A model generated the notes under the pieces. It did not search any database, was not told the DNA's origin, and saw nothing but the letters and a program-made list of their open reading frames with translations. Below are positions 55,915 through 64,000 of a stretch of DNA of 64,000 nt, piece after piece (position 1 is the first letter of the stretch; each line of letters begins with the position of its first letter). The DNA lies in contig QCEN01000005.1 in assembly GCA_003280575.1 (NCBI GenBank), positions 1 through 64,000 of the forward strand. The letters run 5' to 3'. Source of the stretch: Prochlorococcus sp. AG-355-P07 (GTDB taxonomy: Bacteria > Cyanobacteriota > Cyanobacteriia > PCC-6307 > Cyanobiaceae). The position numbers were made by a program, and so were the translations under genes.

Positions 55915-56914
55915 ATAATATTTTGGAAGACTTCGAAATATTTACTAAATAAAGCATCAAAGGAACTTCTACTAGTACCCCAACGATGGTAGCCAAAGCA
56001 GCTCCTGAATTAATACCAAAAAGAGTTATCGATACAGCTACTGCAAGTTCAAAAAAGTTTGAAGCGGCTATCATCGAGCCTGGACAGGAAATAGAAAACT
56101 TTTGCCTAAAAAACTTCATTGAAAAAGCAGTTAAATAAAAAATAAAAAGAGTCTGAATTATTAATGGAATTGAAATTAAGATTATATGAATAGGATTTTG
56201 TAATATAGATTTTGATTGAACAAAGAATAATAAAAAGACTGTAAGAATTAAAAAAAACAACGAATAACTTTTACTTTTATTCAAAATACTTTTTATTCTT
56301 TTTTCGCTATAGATTTTATTTTTTAAAAATATTGCTAGAAAAAGTGGTACCAAAATAAAGATTATTACAGAACCGAAAACAGTATCTAACGGGATATCTA
56401 TACTGTTAAATCCTAAAAGAATTTTTGACAATAATGGAAAGGCTAAAATTAATATTAGATCATTAATAGCTACTTGGATTAAAGTAAATAAAGGATCGCC
56501 TTTAACAAGATTACTCCAGACAAAAACCATTGCTGTACATGGCGCTATTCCTAATAGGATCATTCCAGAAACATATTCTTTAGCAAGTACAGGATCTATA
56601 AAATTACCATATAAAAAATATAAAAAAGAGGCTGCAATGATTGCCATTGAAACTGGTTTTATTAACCAATTAATAAAAAGGACAATAGAAAATCCTTTAA
56701 TCTTATATTTCAAATTTATTATTGACTTGAAATCTATTGATAACATCATTGGAAAAATCATTCCCCAGATAAGAATTGCTATTGGAAGATTTATTCTTGA
56801 GAGTTCTAATTCGCCTATAAATTGAGATAAATTAGGAAATAAATAACCGGATAAAGATCCAATACACATTGCTAAGAAAACCCAAACACTTAGATATCTA
56901 TCAGAAAATTGCAT
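55904..56914 (-). CDS. ACR3-type arsenite efflux permease
   Basis: GIAPCTAMVFVWSNLVKGDPLFTLIQVAINDLILI and AASNFFELAVAVSITLFG are ACR3 signatures. Confidence 0.92.
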   Translation of the reverse strand: MQFSDRYLSVWVFLAMCIGSLSGYLFPNLSQFIGELELSRINLPIAILIWGMIFPMMLSIDFKSIINLKYKIKGFSIVLFINWLIKPVSMAIIAASFLYFLYGNFIDPVLAKEYVSGMILLGIAPCTAMVFVWSNLVKGDPLFTLIQVAINDLILILAFPLLSKILLGFNSIDIPLDTVFGSVIIFILVPLFLAIFLKNKIYSEKRIKSILNKSKSYSLFFLILTVFLLFFVQSKSILQNPIHIILISIPLIIQTLFIFYLTAFSMKFFRQKFSISCPGSMIAASNFFELAVAVSITLFGINSGAALATIVGVLVEVPLMLYLVNISKSSKILFIK

Positions 56915-56959
56915 TTAATTTATCTTTACTTAACTATTCATCCTAGTATTTAATTTAGT

Positions 56960-57775
56960 CTAAATAATAGCCTTTCTTATTTTTGCTGTAATCCATTCAC
57001 TAAAAACTACTGCCACTACTATTGCTAATAAAATAACTGATACCTTAGCCCAAGCTAAGTCTCCTATTTGAGCATCTAATTCTATCCCTATACCTCCTGC
57101 TCCAACTAAGCCAACAACAGTTGCTTCTCTTATATTTATATCCCACCTATAAATAGAAATACTCGTAAATGCTGGGAGAATTTGAGGCACTATGCCAAAG
57201 GTCATAATTTGTGCTTTATTTGCCCCTGTTGCCTCAATAGCTTCAATTTGGTTTTCATCAATTTCCTCTATAGCTTCATAAAGTAATTTTCCACAAAATC
57301 CAATCGATCTTAATCCGATAGCAATTATGCCAGCCAAGACTCCCGGACCGACAACTGCAACCAGAAGTAATGCCCAGATTACTGAATTAATTGATCTGCT
57401 TGAAACTATGCAAAATAAGGCTAAAGGTCTTAAAAACTTTTTACTTGGGGTAGTATTGTTTGCGGATAAAAAAGCTAATGGTATTGCAATTAAAGTTCCA
57501 ATCGTTGTACCAATAGTCGCGATATTTAAAGTATCCCAAATAGGTTTTATTAAAGTGAAGAAATAATTAGTTTCTGGAGGAAACATCCTACCTAAAAGAT
57601 CTAAAGCCTCATTATGTGAATCAAATACATAAAACCAGATTGTTTTACTACTAATCAGACCGAAACAAAAGCTAAAAATTAAAGTACCTAAGAACCAACA
57701 AAGCCAGTTTTGTAAATCTCTTTTTCGATCAAATTTTTTCCAGGTTTTGTAATCCTTTTGTTTTATTATTGGCAT
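56960..57775 (-). CDS. phnE: Phosphonate/phosphite-type ABC transporter permease (PhnE-like)
   Basis: EAIEATGANKAQIMTFGIVPQILPAFTSISIYRWDINIREATVVGLVGAGGIG. Confidence 0.9.
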   Translation of the reverse strand: MPIIKQKDYKTWKKFDRKRDLQNWLCWFLGTLIFSFCFGLISSKTIWFYVFDSHNEALDLLGRMFPPETNYFFTLIKPIWDTLNIATIGTTIGTLIAIPLAFLSANNTTPSKKFLRPLALFCIVSSRSINSVIWALLLVAVVGPGVLAGIIAIGLRSIGFCGKLLYEAIEEIDENQIEAIEATGANKAQIMTFGIVPQILPAFTSISIYRWDINIREATVVGLVGAGGIGIELDAQIGDLAWAKVSVILLAIVVAVVFSEWITAKIRKAII

Positions 57776-58572
57776 TACTTTATTAATTTCCTGAGATGAC
57801 TAGATGTATATTCAACAATCATCACGATAGAAATAATTACGATAAGAACAGCCGCTGCAGTCTCAAATTCATATCTATCAAAAGCTGTATTTAAGGTAGA
57901 ACCAATACCTCCTCCCCCAACAATTCCAATTACCGCTGACTCTCTAAAATTAATATCCAATCTGTATAAAGATAATCCAATAAATCTTGGCATAACTTGA
58001 GGCTGGACACCATAATTAACCCATTGAAACCAACTGCTGCCAGTAGATTTGATTGCTTCAGCTTGGGATTTATTTATGTCTTCAATATCTTCAGATAATA
58101 ATTTAGCGAAAAACCCTATTGTCGATAAACTCAGAGTTACCATTCCAGCAAAAGGTCCAAAACCCATTAACTTAACAAAAAATATTGCTAGGATAACTTC
58201 CTGAAAACTCCTCGACAATGTGATAACTCCTCTTGATAAGAAATAAACAAATTTAGGAGCTATGTTTTTAGCCGCCCCTAAGGATACAGGTATAGAAATA
58301 AGTATCCCCACAATAGTTGCAACAATAGTCATCCATAGACTTTCAAAAATACCTGCCAAAATCTCATCAGATCTAGTTATAAAATCTGGAGGGAAAAAAG
58401 CAAATATAAAATTTTTACCCCTTGGGATCCCTTCAAGAATTCTTTGCCAATCAATTTCGGTAGTTAGGAAAACAGATAATAAGTAAGTACTAATTATCAA
58501 AATTAATCCAATTCTTAATAACCTATTTTTTATTAACGGTTTTCTTTTCCAAATTACTTTCTTATCATTCAT
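57775..58572 (-). CDS. phnE: Phosphonate/phosphite-type ABC transporter permease (PhnE-like), second copy
   Basis: EAIKSTGSSWFQWVNYGVQPQVMPRFIGLSLYRLDINFRESAVIGIVGGGGIG. Confidence 0.9.
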   Translation of the reverse strand: MNDKKVIWKRKPLIKNRLLRIGLILIISTYLLSVFLTTEIDWQRILEGIPRGKNFIFAFFPPDFITRSDEILAGIFESLWMTIVATIVGILISIPVSLGAAKNIAPKFVYFLSRGVITLSRSFQEVILAIFFVKLMGFGPFAGMVTLSLSTIGFFAKLLSEDIEDINKSQAEAIKSTGSSWFQWVNYGVQPQVMPRFIGLSLYRLDINFRESAVIGIVGGGGIGSTLNTAFDRYEFETAAAVLIVIISIVMIVEYTSSHLRKLIK

Positions 58573-58583
58573 TTAATATATTC

Positions 58584-59351
58584 CTAATTTGCTGCAGTTT
58601 TAGACCAGTCTTCTTCTCCATATATTTTTGTAAGTATTGCCTCTGATAAGCCACTTGGCTTGCCATCGTAAACAATTTCTCCAGCTTTTAAACCTATTAT
58701 TCTTTCTGCAAAATTCTGAGCAAGAAAAACATCATGAATATTTATAATCGCAGCAAGATTTCTTTCATTACATAACTCGCATATTAATCGCATAATTTGC
58801 CTGGAATTTTTGGGATCTAAACTAGCGGTAGGTTCATCTACTAAAAGTAACATTGGATTTTGTATCAAAGCTCTAGCAATTCCTACTCTTTGCCTCTGCC
58901 CTCCTGACAATTCATCGGCTCTTTTATCAAGCATATGCTCTAGTCCAATTCTTTGAAGCAGACGGAATGCTTCTTCAATATCTTTTTGAGGAAATTTCCT
59001 GAAAAAACTATTCCAAAATCCTACGTAACCTAATCTGCCGGAAAGGACATTTTCCATTACACTTAATCTTTCTACCAAAGCAAATTCCTGGAAAATCATT
59101 CCAATTTGTCTTCTTATTTTTCTTAATTTAGATTTATTTAAAGAAGTAATGTCATTTTTTTCATTAGCGAAATAAACTTTCCCTGAAGTGGGCTCAACTA
59201 ATCTATTTATTGTTCTAATAAAAGTACTTTTACCAGCACCTGAAGGACCGATAAGAGCAACTACTTGCCCATTAGGAATTTCTAGGTTTATTCCTTTAAG
59301 CGCCTCTTCTCCATTTGGATAAACCTTTTTGAGGTTTATTGTTTTAAGCAT
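58584..59351 (-). CDS. phnC: Phosphonate/phosphite-type ABC transporter ATP-binding protein
   Basis: [46 protein letters not shown]. Confidence 0.94.
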   Translation of the reverse strand: MLKTINLKKVYPNGEEALKGINLEIPNGQVVALIGPSGAGKSTFIRTINRLVEPTSGKVYFANEKNDITSLNKSKLRKIRRQIGMIFQEFALVERLSVMENVLSGRLGYVGFWNSFFRKFPQKDIEEAFRLLQRIGLEHMLDKRADELSGGQRQRVGIARALIQNPMLLLVDEPTASLDPKNSRQIMRLICELCNERNLAAIINIHDVFLAQNFAERIIGLKAGEIVYDGKPSGLSEAILTKIYGEEDWSKTAAN

Positions 59352-59382
59352 TAAGTCTGATTTTATTTATGATTAAAAATTT

Positions 59383-60381
59383 TTATTTGCAATCATAAAC
59401 AACACCATTAGCCTTATCTATTTTTCTAATAACATCCCAATCGTGCTTGTGACTTATTGAAATGAATCTATCAGCCTTTTTAAATTCTTTATCTAATGTT
59501 GAATTATCCCAGTTATAGGTGTAAAAAGCTTGCTTTACTTTTGCAACTACAGCTGGATGTAGATTATGAGCATGAGCATAACCTGTCGTTGGGAAGGTTT
59601 GGGATTTATAAATAGTTCTTATTTTAGAAGAATCAACAACACCTCTTGCATCCATTCTTGTAAGAACTGAGTTAGCAATTGGTGCTACTTCATAATCTTT
59701 GTTTGCAACACCCATTATTGAATTTTGATGCTTGCCAGAAAAGACTGGGGTGAAATCTTTATTTGCCTCAAGACCAAATTCTCCTTTAAGAATTGCCGAT
59801 GGTGCTTTAAATCCTGAATTAGATGTCTTAGATGTAAATGTAACTTTTTTACCTTTTAAATCTGCAGGAGAATTAATTGGGCTATCAGAAGGTACGATGA
59901 TTTCCATTTCATAACCGTAAGACAAATCTTTTTTAGCCATCATTCCAAAAGGAACTGCTCCTGCACATGCTGCTGCCACAGTATTACTACCGGTATTAAT
60001 TCCTGCTACGTGAAGACGACCAGATCTCATCGCTTCAACTTGTGCAGCATAAGATTGAACTGGTAAGAATGTTACTTTTTTACCAGTCACCTTAGACATA
60101 TGTATTACAAAATCTTCCCAAACTTTTGCATAAACGGAGGGGTCTTCAACAGGTGTATATGAGAACACAATAGTTTCAGGATCTATCCATTCATCTTCGG
60201 CAAGGGGTAGATCTGCGAGAAAATCTCCATCTCGATCACAATATTTGCTGTCAACAGTATTATTTGGATTGCAATCAGATAAATCTAAATCTCCAATTAA
60301 ATTTTTTGATTTATTTCCACAACTTGAAATGCTTGCACTGATTATTGATAGACCTAAGACTATCTTTAATAAATTATTCAT
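59383..60381 (-). CDS. phnD: Phosphonate/phosphite-type ABC transporter substrate-binding lipoprotein
   Basis: IVFSYTPVEDPSVYAKVWEDFVIHMSKVTGKKVTFLPVQSYAAQVEAMRSGRLHVAGINTGS. Confidence 0.92.
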   Translation of the reverse strand: MNNLLKIVLGLSIISASISSCGNKSKNLIGDLDLSDCNPNNTVDSKYCDRDGDFLADLPLAEDEWIDPETIVFSYTPVEDPSVYAKVWEDFVIHMSKVTGKKVTFLPVQSYAAQVEAMRSGRLHVAGINTGSNTVAAACAGAVPFGMMAKKDLSYGYEMEIIVPSDSPINSPADLKGKKVTFTSKTSNSGFKAPSAILKGEFGLEANKDFTPVFSGKHQNSIMGVANKDYEVAPIANSVLTRMDARGVVDSSKIRTIYKSQTFPTTGYAHAHNLHPAVVAKVKQAFYTYNWDNSTLDKEFKKADRFISISHKHDWDVIRKIDKANGVVYDCK

Positions 60382-60572
60382 TAGTGTTGAATTTATTCTC
60401 CATATTTAACTTGCTCTAAAGAGATTAACTTTTTCCCAAAAAGAGTTTAAATTCTGATTAAGTGTTTTATTTTGAGTTACTCAATTTTTAATCAGATTTA
60501 TTAAGGAATTAAATAATTTTTAATTTATTTTTAATTTTATAAATTTAGGGTGATTGAATTTAAGAAATAAAT

Positions 60573-61109
60573 ATGATAATTCCTGAAAAGCAAAATATAG
60601 AATTTAAAGAAAATACAATTCTAGAAGTCAAATCAGGAATATTAATAATGGAATCAAAAATCAAGAATAAGAAAAATATTGTTGGGATAATAAATAAAAA
60701 TGTTGTAATAAATTTGGAATTATGTAACTACGAAAATATTAAATTAATTACGTTGACAACTTGCGAAATTAAAACAATTAAAAGAGGGCTATTTTTTTCA
60801 TCTACAGACTTATTAACAAAAAGTCTAAAAAGAATTGATCAATTGGAAAAACTTTTATTAATAAGGGATATAAAAAAATCAGAAGAAAAACTAAAAGAAT
60901 TTCTTTTATACTTATCCTCAATAATTGGCTTAAAAAAAGATAAACATTTTTATCTAAATTTAAAAGAATTTAATTTTACCCATAAAATTATCGGTAATTC
61001 AATTTCTTCAACAAGAGTAACCGTAACAAGAAATTTAAAAATACTAGAAAAAAAAGGTTGGCTCAAATTTGAAAAAAAAGGTATTTTAATTCCGTTTAAA
61101 GATAATTAA
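60573..61109 (+). CDS. Crp/Fnr-type transcriptional regulator, short N-domain
   Basis: C-terminal HTH FTHKIIGNSISSTRVTVTRNLKILEKKGWLKFEKKGILI. Confidence 0.8.
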   Translation: MIIPEKQNIEFKENTILEVKSGILIMESKIKNKKNIVGIINKNVVINLELCNYENIKLITLTTCEIKTIKRGLFFSSTDLLTKSLKRIDQLEKLLLIRDIKKSEEKLKEFLLYLSSIIGLKKDKHFYLNLKEFNFTHKIIGNSISSTRVTVTRNLKILEKKGWLKFEKKGILIPFKDN

Positions 61110-61161
61110 CTAAGCCTTAATAAAATAGATTTATTTTATATATACAAACAATATCTTTATT

Positions 61162-61467
61162 ATGTCTTGTTCTATAACATCTGTTTTTACTTTTAAAATT
61201 GAAAGCACTTTCGATGAATGGGCTGCAATATTTGATAGTGCAGAAGCAGATAAAAGGCATTCAGAATTTGATATTAAGCCACTTTTTAGAGGAATAAGTA
61301 AGAAAGATCCTCAAAAAGTTATTGTCATTCATCAAGCTCCAGAAGGAAATGTTCAGAAGTTTGTGGAAGCTAATGGAGACTGGATGGCAACCCATAGAGT
61401 TAACCTTTCAACAATGGAAGAATCATCTTGGACTTCTTCAGCTACAACGGAAAGTTGTTGTGATTAA
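61162..61467 (+). CDS. Small conserved protein, DUF3764-like
   Basis: TFKIESTFDEWAAIFDSAEADKRHSEFDIKPLFRGISKKDPQKVIVIHQAPEG. Confidence 0.72.
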   Translation: MSCSITSVFTFKIESTFDEWAAIFDSAEADKRHSEFDIKPLFRGISKKDPQKVIVIHQAPEGNVQKFVEANGDWMATHRVNLSTMEESSWTSSATTESCCD

Positions 61468-61470
61468 CAA

Positions 61471-61719
61471 ATGAAAAGACTGCTATTCCCACTACTAGCT
61501 CTCTCAACTATTTTCCTTGCGAGTTGTACTAATAACTCAAACAAAATAGCTACTCAAAAGATTTCTGAAACCCAAAAACAGAGAGAAGTTTGTCTCGATT
61601 GGTATGGATACAGAATTGATACCAAGAAAGCAATTAATGATTTAAATCTCAAAATCGAAACCGAATCAGAATTAATGGCTTACTGTGATTTCTTCAAGAA
61701 TGTAGCTGATACAAAATAA
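61471..61719 (+). CDS. 82-aa lipoprotein with MKRLLFPLLAL leader
   Basis: MKRLLFPLLALSTIFLASCTNNSNK lipobox. Confidence 0.65.
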   Translation: MKRLLFPLLALSTIFLASCTNNSNKIATQKISETQKQREVCLDWYGYRIDTKKAINDLNLKIETESELMAYCDFFKNVADTK

Positions 61720-61735
61720 ATTTTTACAAAAGAAT

Positions 61736-61906
61736 TTATTTTTTGGTGTCTTGCGATCTCATTTCTTTTTGTGCTTCCCTAATTCTTTCTTCAAAGACTG
61801 ATCTTCTATATGGAGTAACTTCTCCATTTTTAGTTGCCAAGATTTGGGCTTCATAAAGCCTCTTGGCTCTTGTAATTTTTTCTCTTATTTGAGAGAGCTC
61901 ATTCAT
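61736..61906 (-). CDS. 56-aa hypothetical
   Basis: MNELSQIREKITRAKRLYEAQILATKNGEVTPYRRSVFEERIREAQKEMRSQDTKK. Confidence 0.6.
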   Translation of the reverse strand: MNELSQIREKITRAKRLYEAQILATKNGEVTPYRRSVFEERIREAQKEMRSQDTKK

Positions 61907-62057
61907 GATCTTATGCAGTTAATGAGAATCCCGTTCCCTATTCTCATTTCATGCGTCCAAATAAATTGGATGAACGTAGAAGTAAGCTAACATTAAAAAA
62001 AAAGGTCGGATTTAAGATATATTTAAAAAATCTTTAAAAGTAGTTTTTAATAAAATT

Positions 62058-62312
62058 TTAAATAGAAATTTTATCTAGAGGTAAAATATTTTGGACAATG
62101 ATTCTGTCATGATAATTTTCATTCTCTAATGTTTTGTATAGTCTCCTTGATTGAGGTGATTTAAGGGCATTATTGTAATTTTCAATAAATTCCGAATCAT
62201 CCAAAATAGATTTATTTTCTCTTTTAAAACTTTCTTGATAAGAATATTTGATATGCCTTATTTCTTTGACTTGATTTGAGTTTTTGGGAGAAGGTGAATT
62301 TTTTTTAATCAT
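62058..62312 (-). CDS. 84-aa hypothetical
   Basis: Charged coding-like ORF. Confidence 0.55.
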   Translation of the reverse strand: MIKKNSPSPKNSNQVKEIRHIKYSYQESFKRENKSILDDSEFIENYNNALKSPQSRRLYKTLENENYHDRIIVQNILPLDKISI

Positions 62313-62658
62313 TTATTATTTTTTTATATGATTGTCTTCAATATTTAAGGCGTAAAAATATAGAATACTTATAAAACCTAAGATTATTGGATTAAGAAGT
62401 TATTAAGTAAAAAATAAATTTGTTTAAAAAATTTCTAAATTTCTAAATTAAATATTTTTTCTAATAATCAAAAGTTTATTTAATAAGAATTTAATTAAAA
62501 GTTAACAATAGATACCTATAAGAAAAACATGAACAAAAATAAACTTATTAACTTCATTACATTTTCAATTATTGAAAGTAAAAGAATTGAAGACAGATTA
62601 TGTTGAAAAGAAATTTATAGCTATCTTACCCAACTAAATAAAAAACAATTAAAAGCAA

Positions 62659-63090
62659 TTGCAAATGAATTTATCATTTAAAAAAAATATGAAAAAGTTA
62701 CTGGTTGTATTTATTCTTATTCTTACTTCTTGCAGTACAAAAGATGAATTATCCATTACCCAAGATGAATTATCCATTACAAAAGATGAAATTTCGATTA
62801 CGAAAGGTAAATCATCCATTAATGATGAAAAAAAATTATTTTATGTAACTAAAAAAACTGCTGTTCGTCTTTGTGGAGGTAAATCCAGAATAATTGAAAG
62901 TGAAAATGAAGAAATAATCAAAATAGAAGTAAAGGATTTTTCAAATGTTGAAAAAGAAAAATTTGTTCAATTTACTCTTGTTGAGACAGATAGAAAAGGT
63001 GGTAAATATAGAATTGTTAATTGTATTCCAAATAAAGATCCGAAAAAATCGGTAATTAAAACAATCAAGACTAATTACAAGTTAAATTAG
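62659..63090 (+). CDS. Lipoprotein with heptapeptide repeats (start probably MKKLLVV at 62689)
   Basis: MKKLLVVFILILTSCSTKDELSITQDELSITKDEISITKGKSSI. Confidence 0.7.
   Translation: MQMNLSFKKNMKKLLVVFILILTSCSTKDELSITQDELSITKDEISITKGKSSINDEKKLFYVTKKTAVRLCGGKSRIIESENEEIIKIEVKDFSNVEKEKFVQFTLVETDRKGGKYRIVNCIPNKDPKKSVIKTIKTNYKLN
62737..62820 (+). repeat. In-frame 21-bp tandem repeat, four units
   Basis: ACAAAAGATGAATTATCCATT / ACCCAAGATGAATTATCCATT / ACAAAAGATGAAATTTCGATT / ACGAAAGGTAAATCATCCATT. Confidence 0.8.
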
Positions 63091-63110
63091 TCTTAGGTCA
63101 ACTAGATCAA

Positions 63111-63464
63111 ATGAAAATATTTAAATTTCTATTTGTAATTCCTGTAATAACTTTAATAATTATTTTTCAAACCTCTTTGCAAAATAGATATCTAATGGCT
63201 TCTGAAATTAGAGATGGAGAAAAAATTTTTAGAAATGTTTGTGCAGGCTGCCATGTAAGAGGGGGATCAGTTGTTCTTAAAGGATCCAAATCATTAAAAC
63301 TTTCTGACCTTGAAAAAAGAGGAATAGCAGATGTAAATTCAATAACAATAATTGCTAATGATGGGATTGGTTTTATGAAGGGTTATAAAAATAAATTAAA
63401 GGATGGTGAGGATAAGGTTCTTGCACAATGGATTATTCAAAATGCAGAAAAGGGTTGGGAGTAA
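63111..63464 (+). CDS. Class I cytochrome c (c6-like)
   Basis: ASEIRDGEKIFRNVCAGCHVRGGSVVLKGSKSLKLSDLEKRG; CxxCH heme motif. Confidence 0.9.
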   Translation: MKIFKFLFVIPVITLIIIFQTSLQNRYLMASEIRDGEKIFRNVCAGCHVRGGSVVLKGSKSLKLSDLEKRGIADVNSITIIANDGIGFMKGYKNKLKDGEDKVLAQWIIQNAEKGWE

Positions 63465-63833
63465 ATGAAAAGCGTACTTCTTGCATCGTTTTTATTTCTA
63501 TTAGCTGAATTCTCTTTTGCTGAGGAATTAACTAATTACACAATTACGTCTGATTCTCAAATAAATACTTTAGAAGGTGATTTAGAGGCTAAAGGAAATG
63601 TAGTTATTAAGAGTAATAGCGATAATTTTGAGGCTTATTCTGAAAAGCTTTCTTTTGACAAGGATGATAAATCCCTAAAACTTATTGGTAATGTATATGT
63701 TAAAAATTTAGAGTCTGAAGGAATTACAATTGAAGAATCATCTGGAGATGAGTTGACCATATTTACTGATACAGGAATTTTTGAATTCAAATCTCAAAAT
63801 AAAAATAGAGTAACAACAAAAATTAAATTCTAA
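63465..63833 (+). CDS. LptA/OstA-like periplasmic protein
   Basis: TITSDSQINTLEGDLEAKGNVVIKSNSDNFEAYSEKLSFDKDDKSLKLIGNVYVKN. Confidence 0.75.
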   Translation: MKSVLLASFLFLLAEFSFAEELTNYTITSDSQINTLEGDLEAKGNVVIKSNSDNFEAYSEKLSFDKDDKSLKLIGNVYVKNLESEGITIEESSGDELTIFTDTGIFEFKSQNKNRVTTKIKF

Positions 63834-64000
63834 ATAAAGGCTTGCTTTTAAAAAAAAGAAGTTTCTAAAAAGATTGCTTACTTAAATGCTGAAAGGATTT
63901 ATGACATAAAAAATTAGAGAATTAAAAAAAGATTTAAATACTAGTAAACGTTTTTGGGATGGCTGATAAGAAAAAGAAAAAGAAATGCAAAAAGAAAAAA

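Noticed and set aside
26000-56000. Prophage or integrative element
   Set aside because: No integrase, transposase, structural phage gene or convincing att repeats seen; island character rests on small genes, gaps and dispersed repeats only.
57327-58486. + ORFs 57327-57566 and 58262-58486
   Set aside because: Antisense to the two PhnE permeases.
1-64000. CRISPR array
   Set aside because: No regularly spaced direct repeats with unique spacers; the dispersed elements are irregularly spaced by kilobases.

Overview
The window is a low-GC marine picocyanobacterial chromosome segment, best explained as high-light Prochlorococcus. The calls rest on gene content and family motifs I recognise; no searches were run. 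Positions 1 to about 26 kb are conserved core: nblS-like kinase end, kaiC/kaiB without kaiA, rplU-rpmA, truB, RNase Z, ferredoxin, prmA, serA, tRNA-Val(GAC), murD and a DMT transporter. About 26-56 kb is an accessory, island-like region. It has hli genes, two desaturases, many proteins under 60 aa (most absent from the supplied ORF track) and long non-coding gaps. About 56-61 kb carries a phosphonate/phosphite-type ABC transporter (PhnD-C-E-E) with an ACR3-like efflux gene and a divergent Crp-like regulator. The most interesting signals are in the island. (1) Three dispersed decayed 5' fragments of an EVE-domain-like gene (YWLMKSEP), two carrying 11-bp-phased direct repeats just upstream of small genes. 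(2) A dispersed element, TTGACAGTCGATCTAAAATAAGGGGC-ATTA-GCTCCTTTT, in about six copies. (3) Three tiny proteins ending in a CP12-like C-x3-P-x4-C motif. (4) Reused MKRLLLPLLA signal-peptide modules. (5) A string of ATGA-overlapping microprotein genes. (6) In the core, a photolyase-like protein with apparently permuted domain order next to a stand-alone mini NAD-ligase adenylation domain. No CRISPR, rRNA, integrase or transposase was seen.
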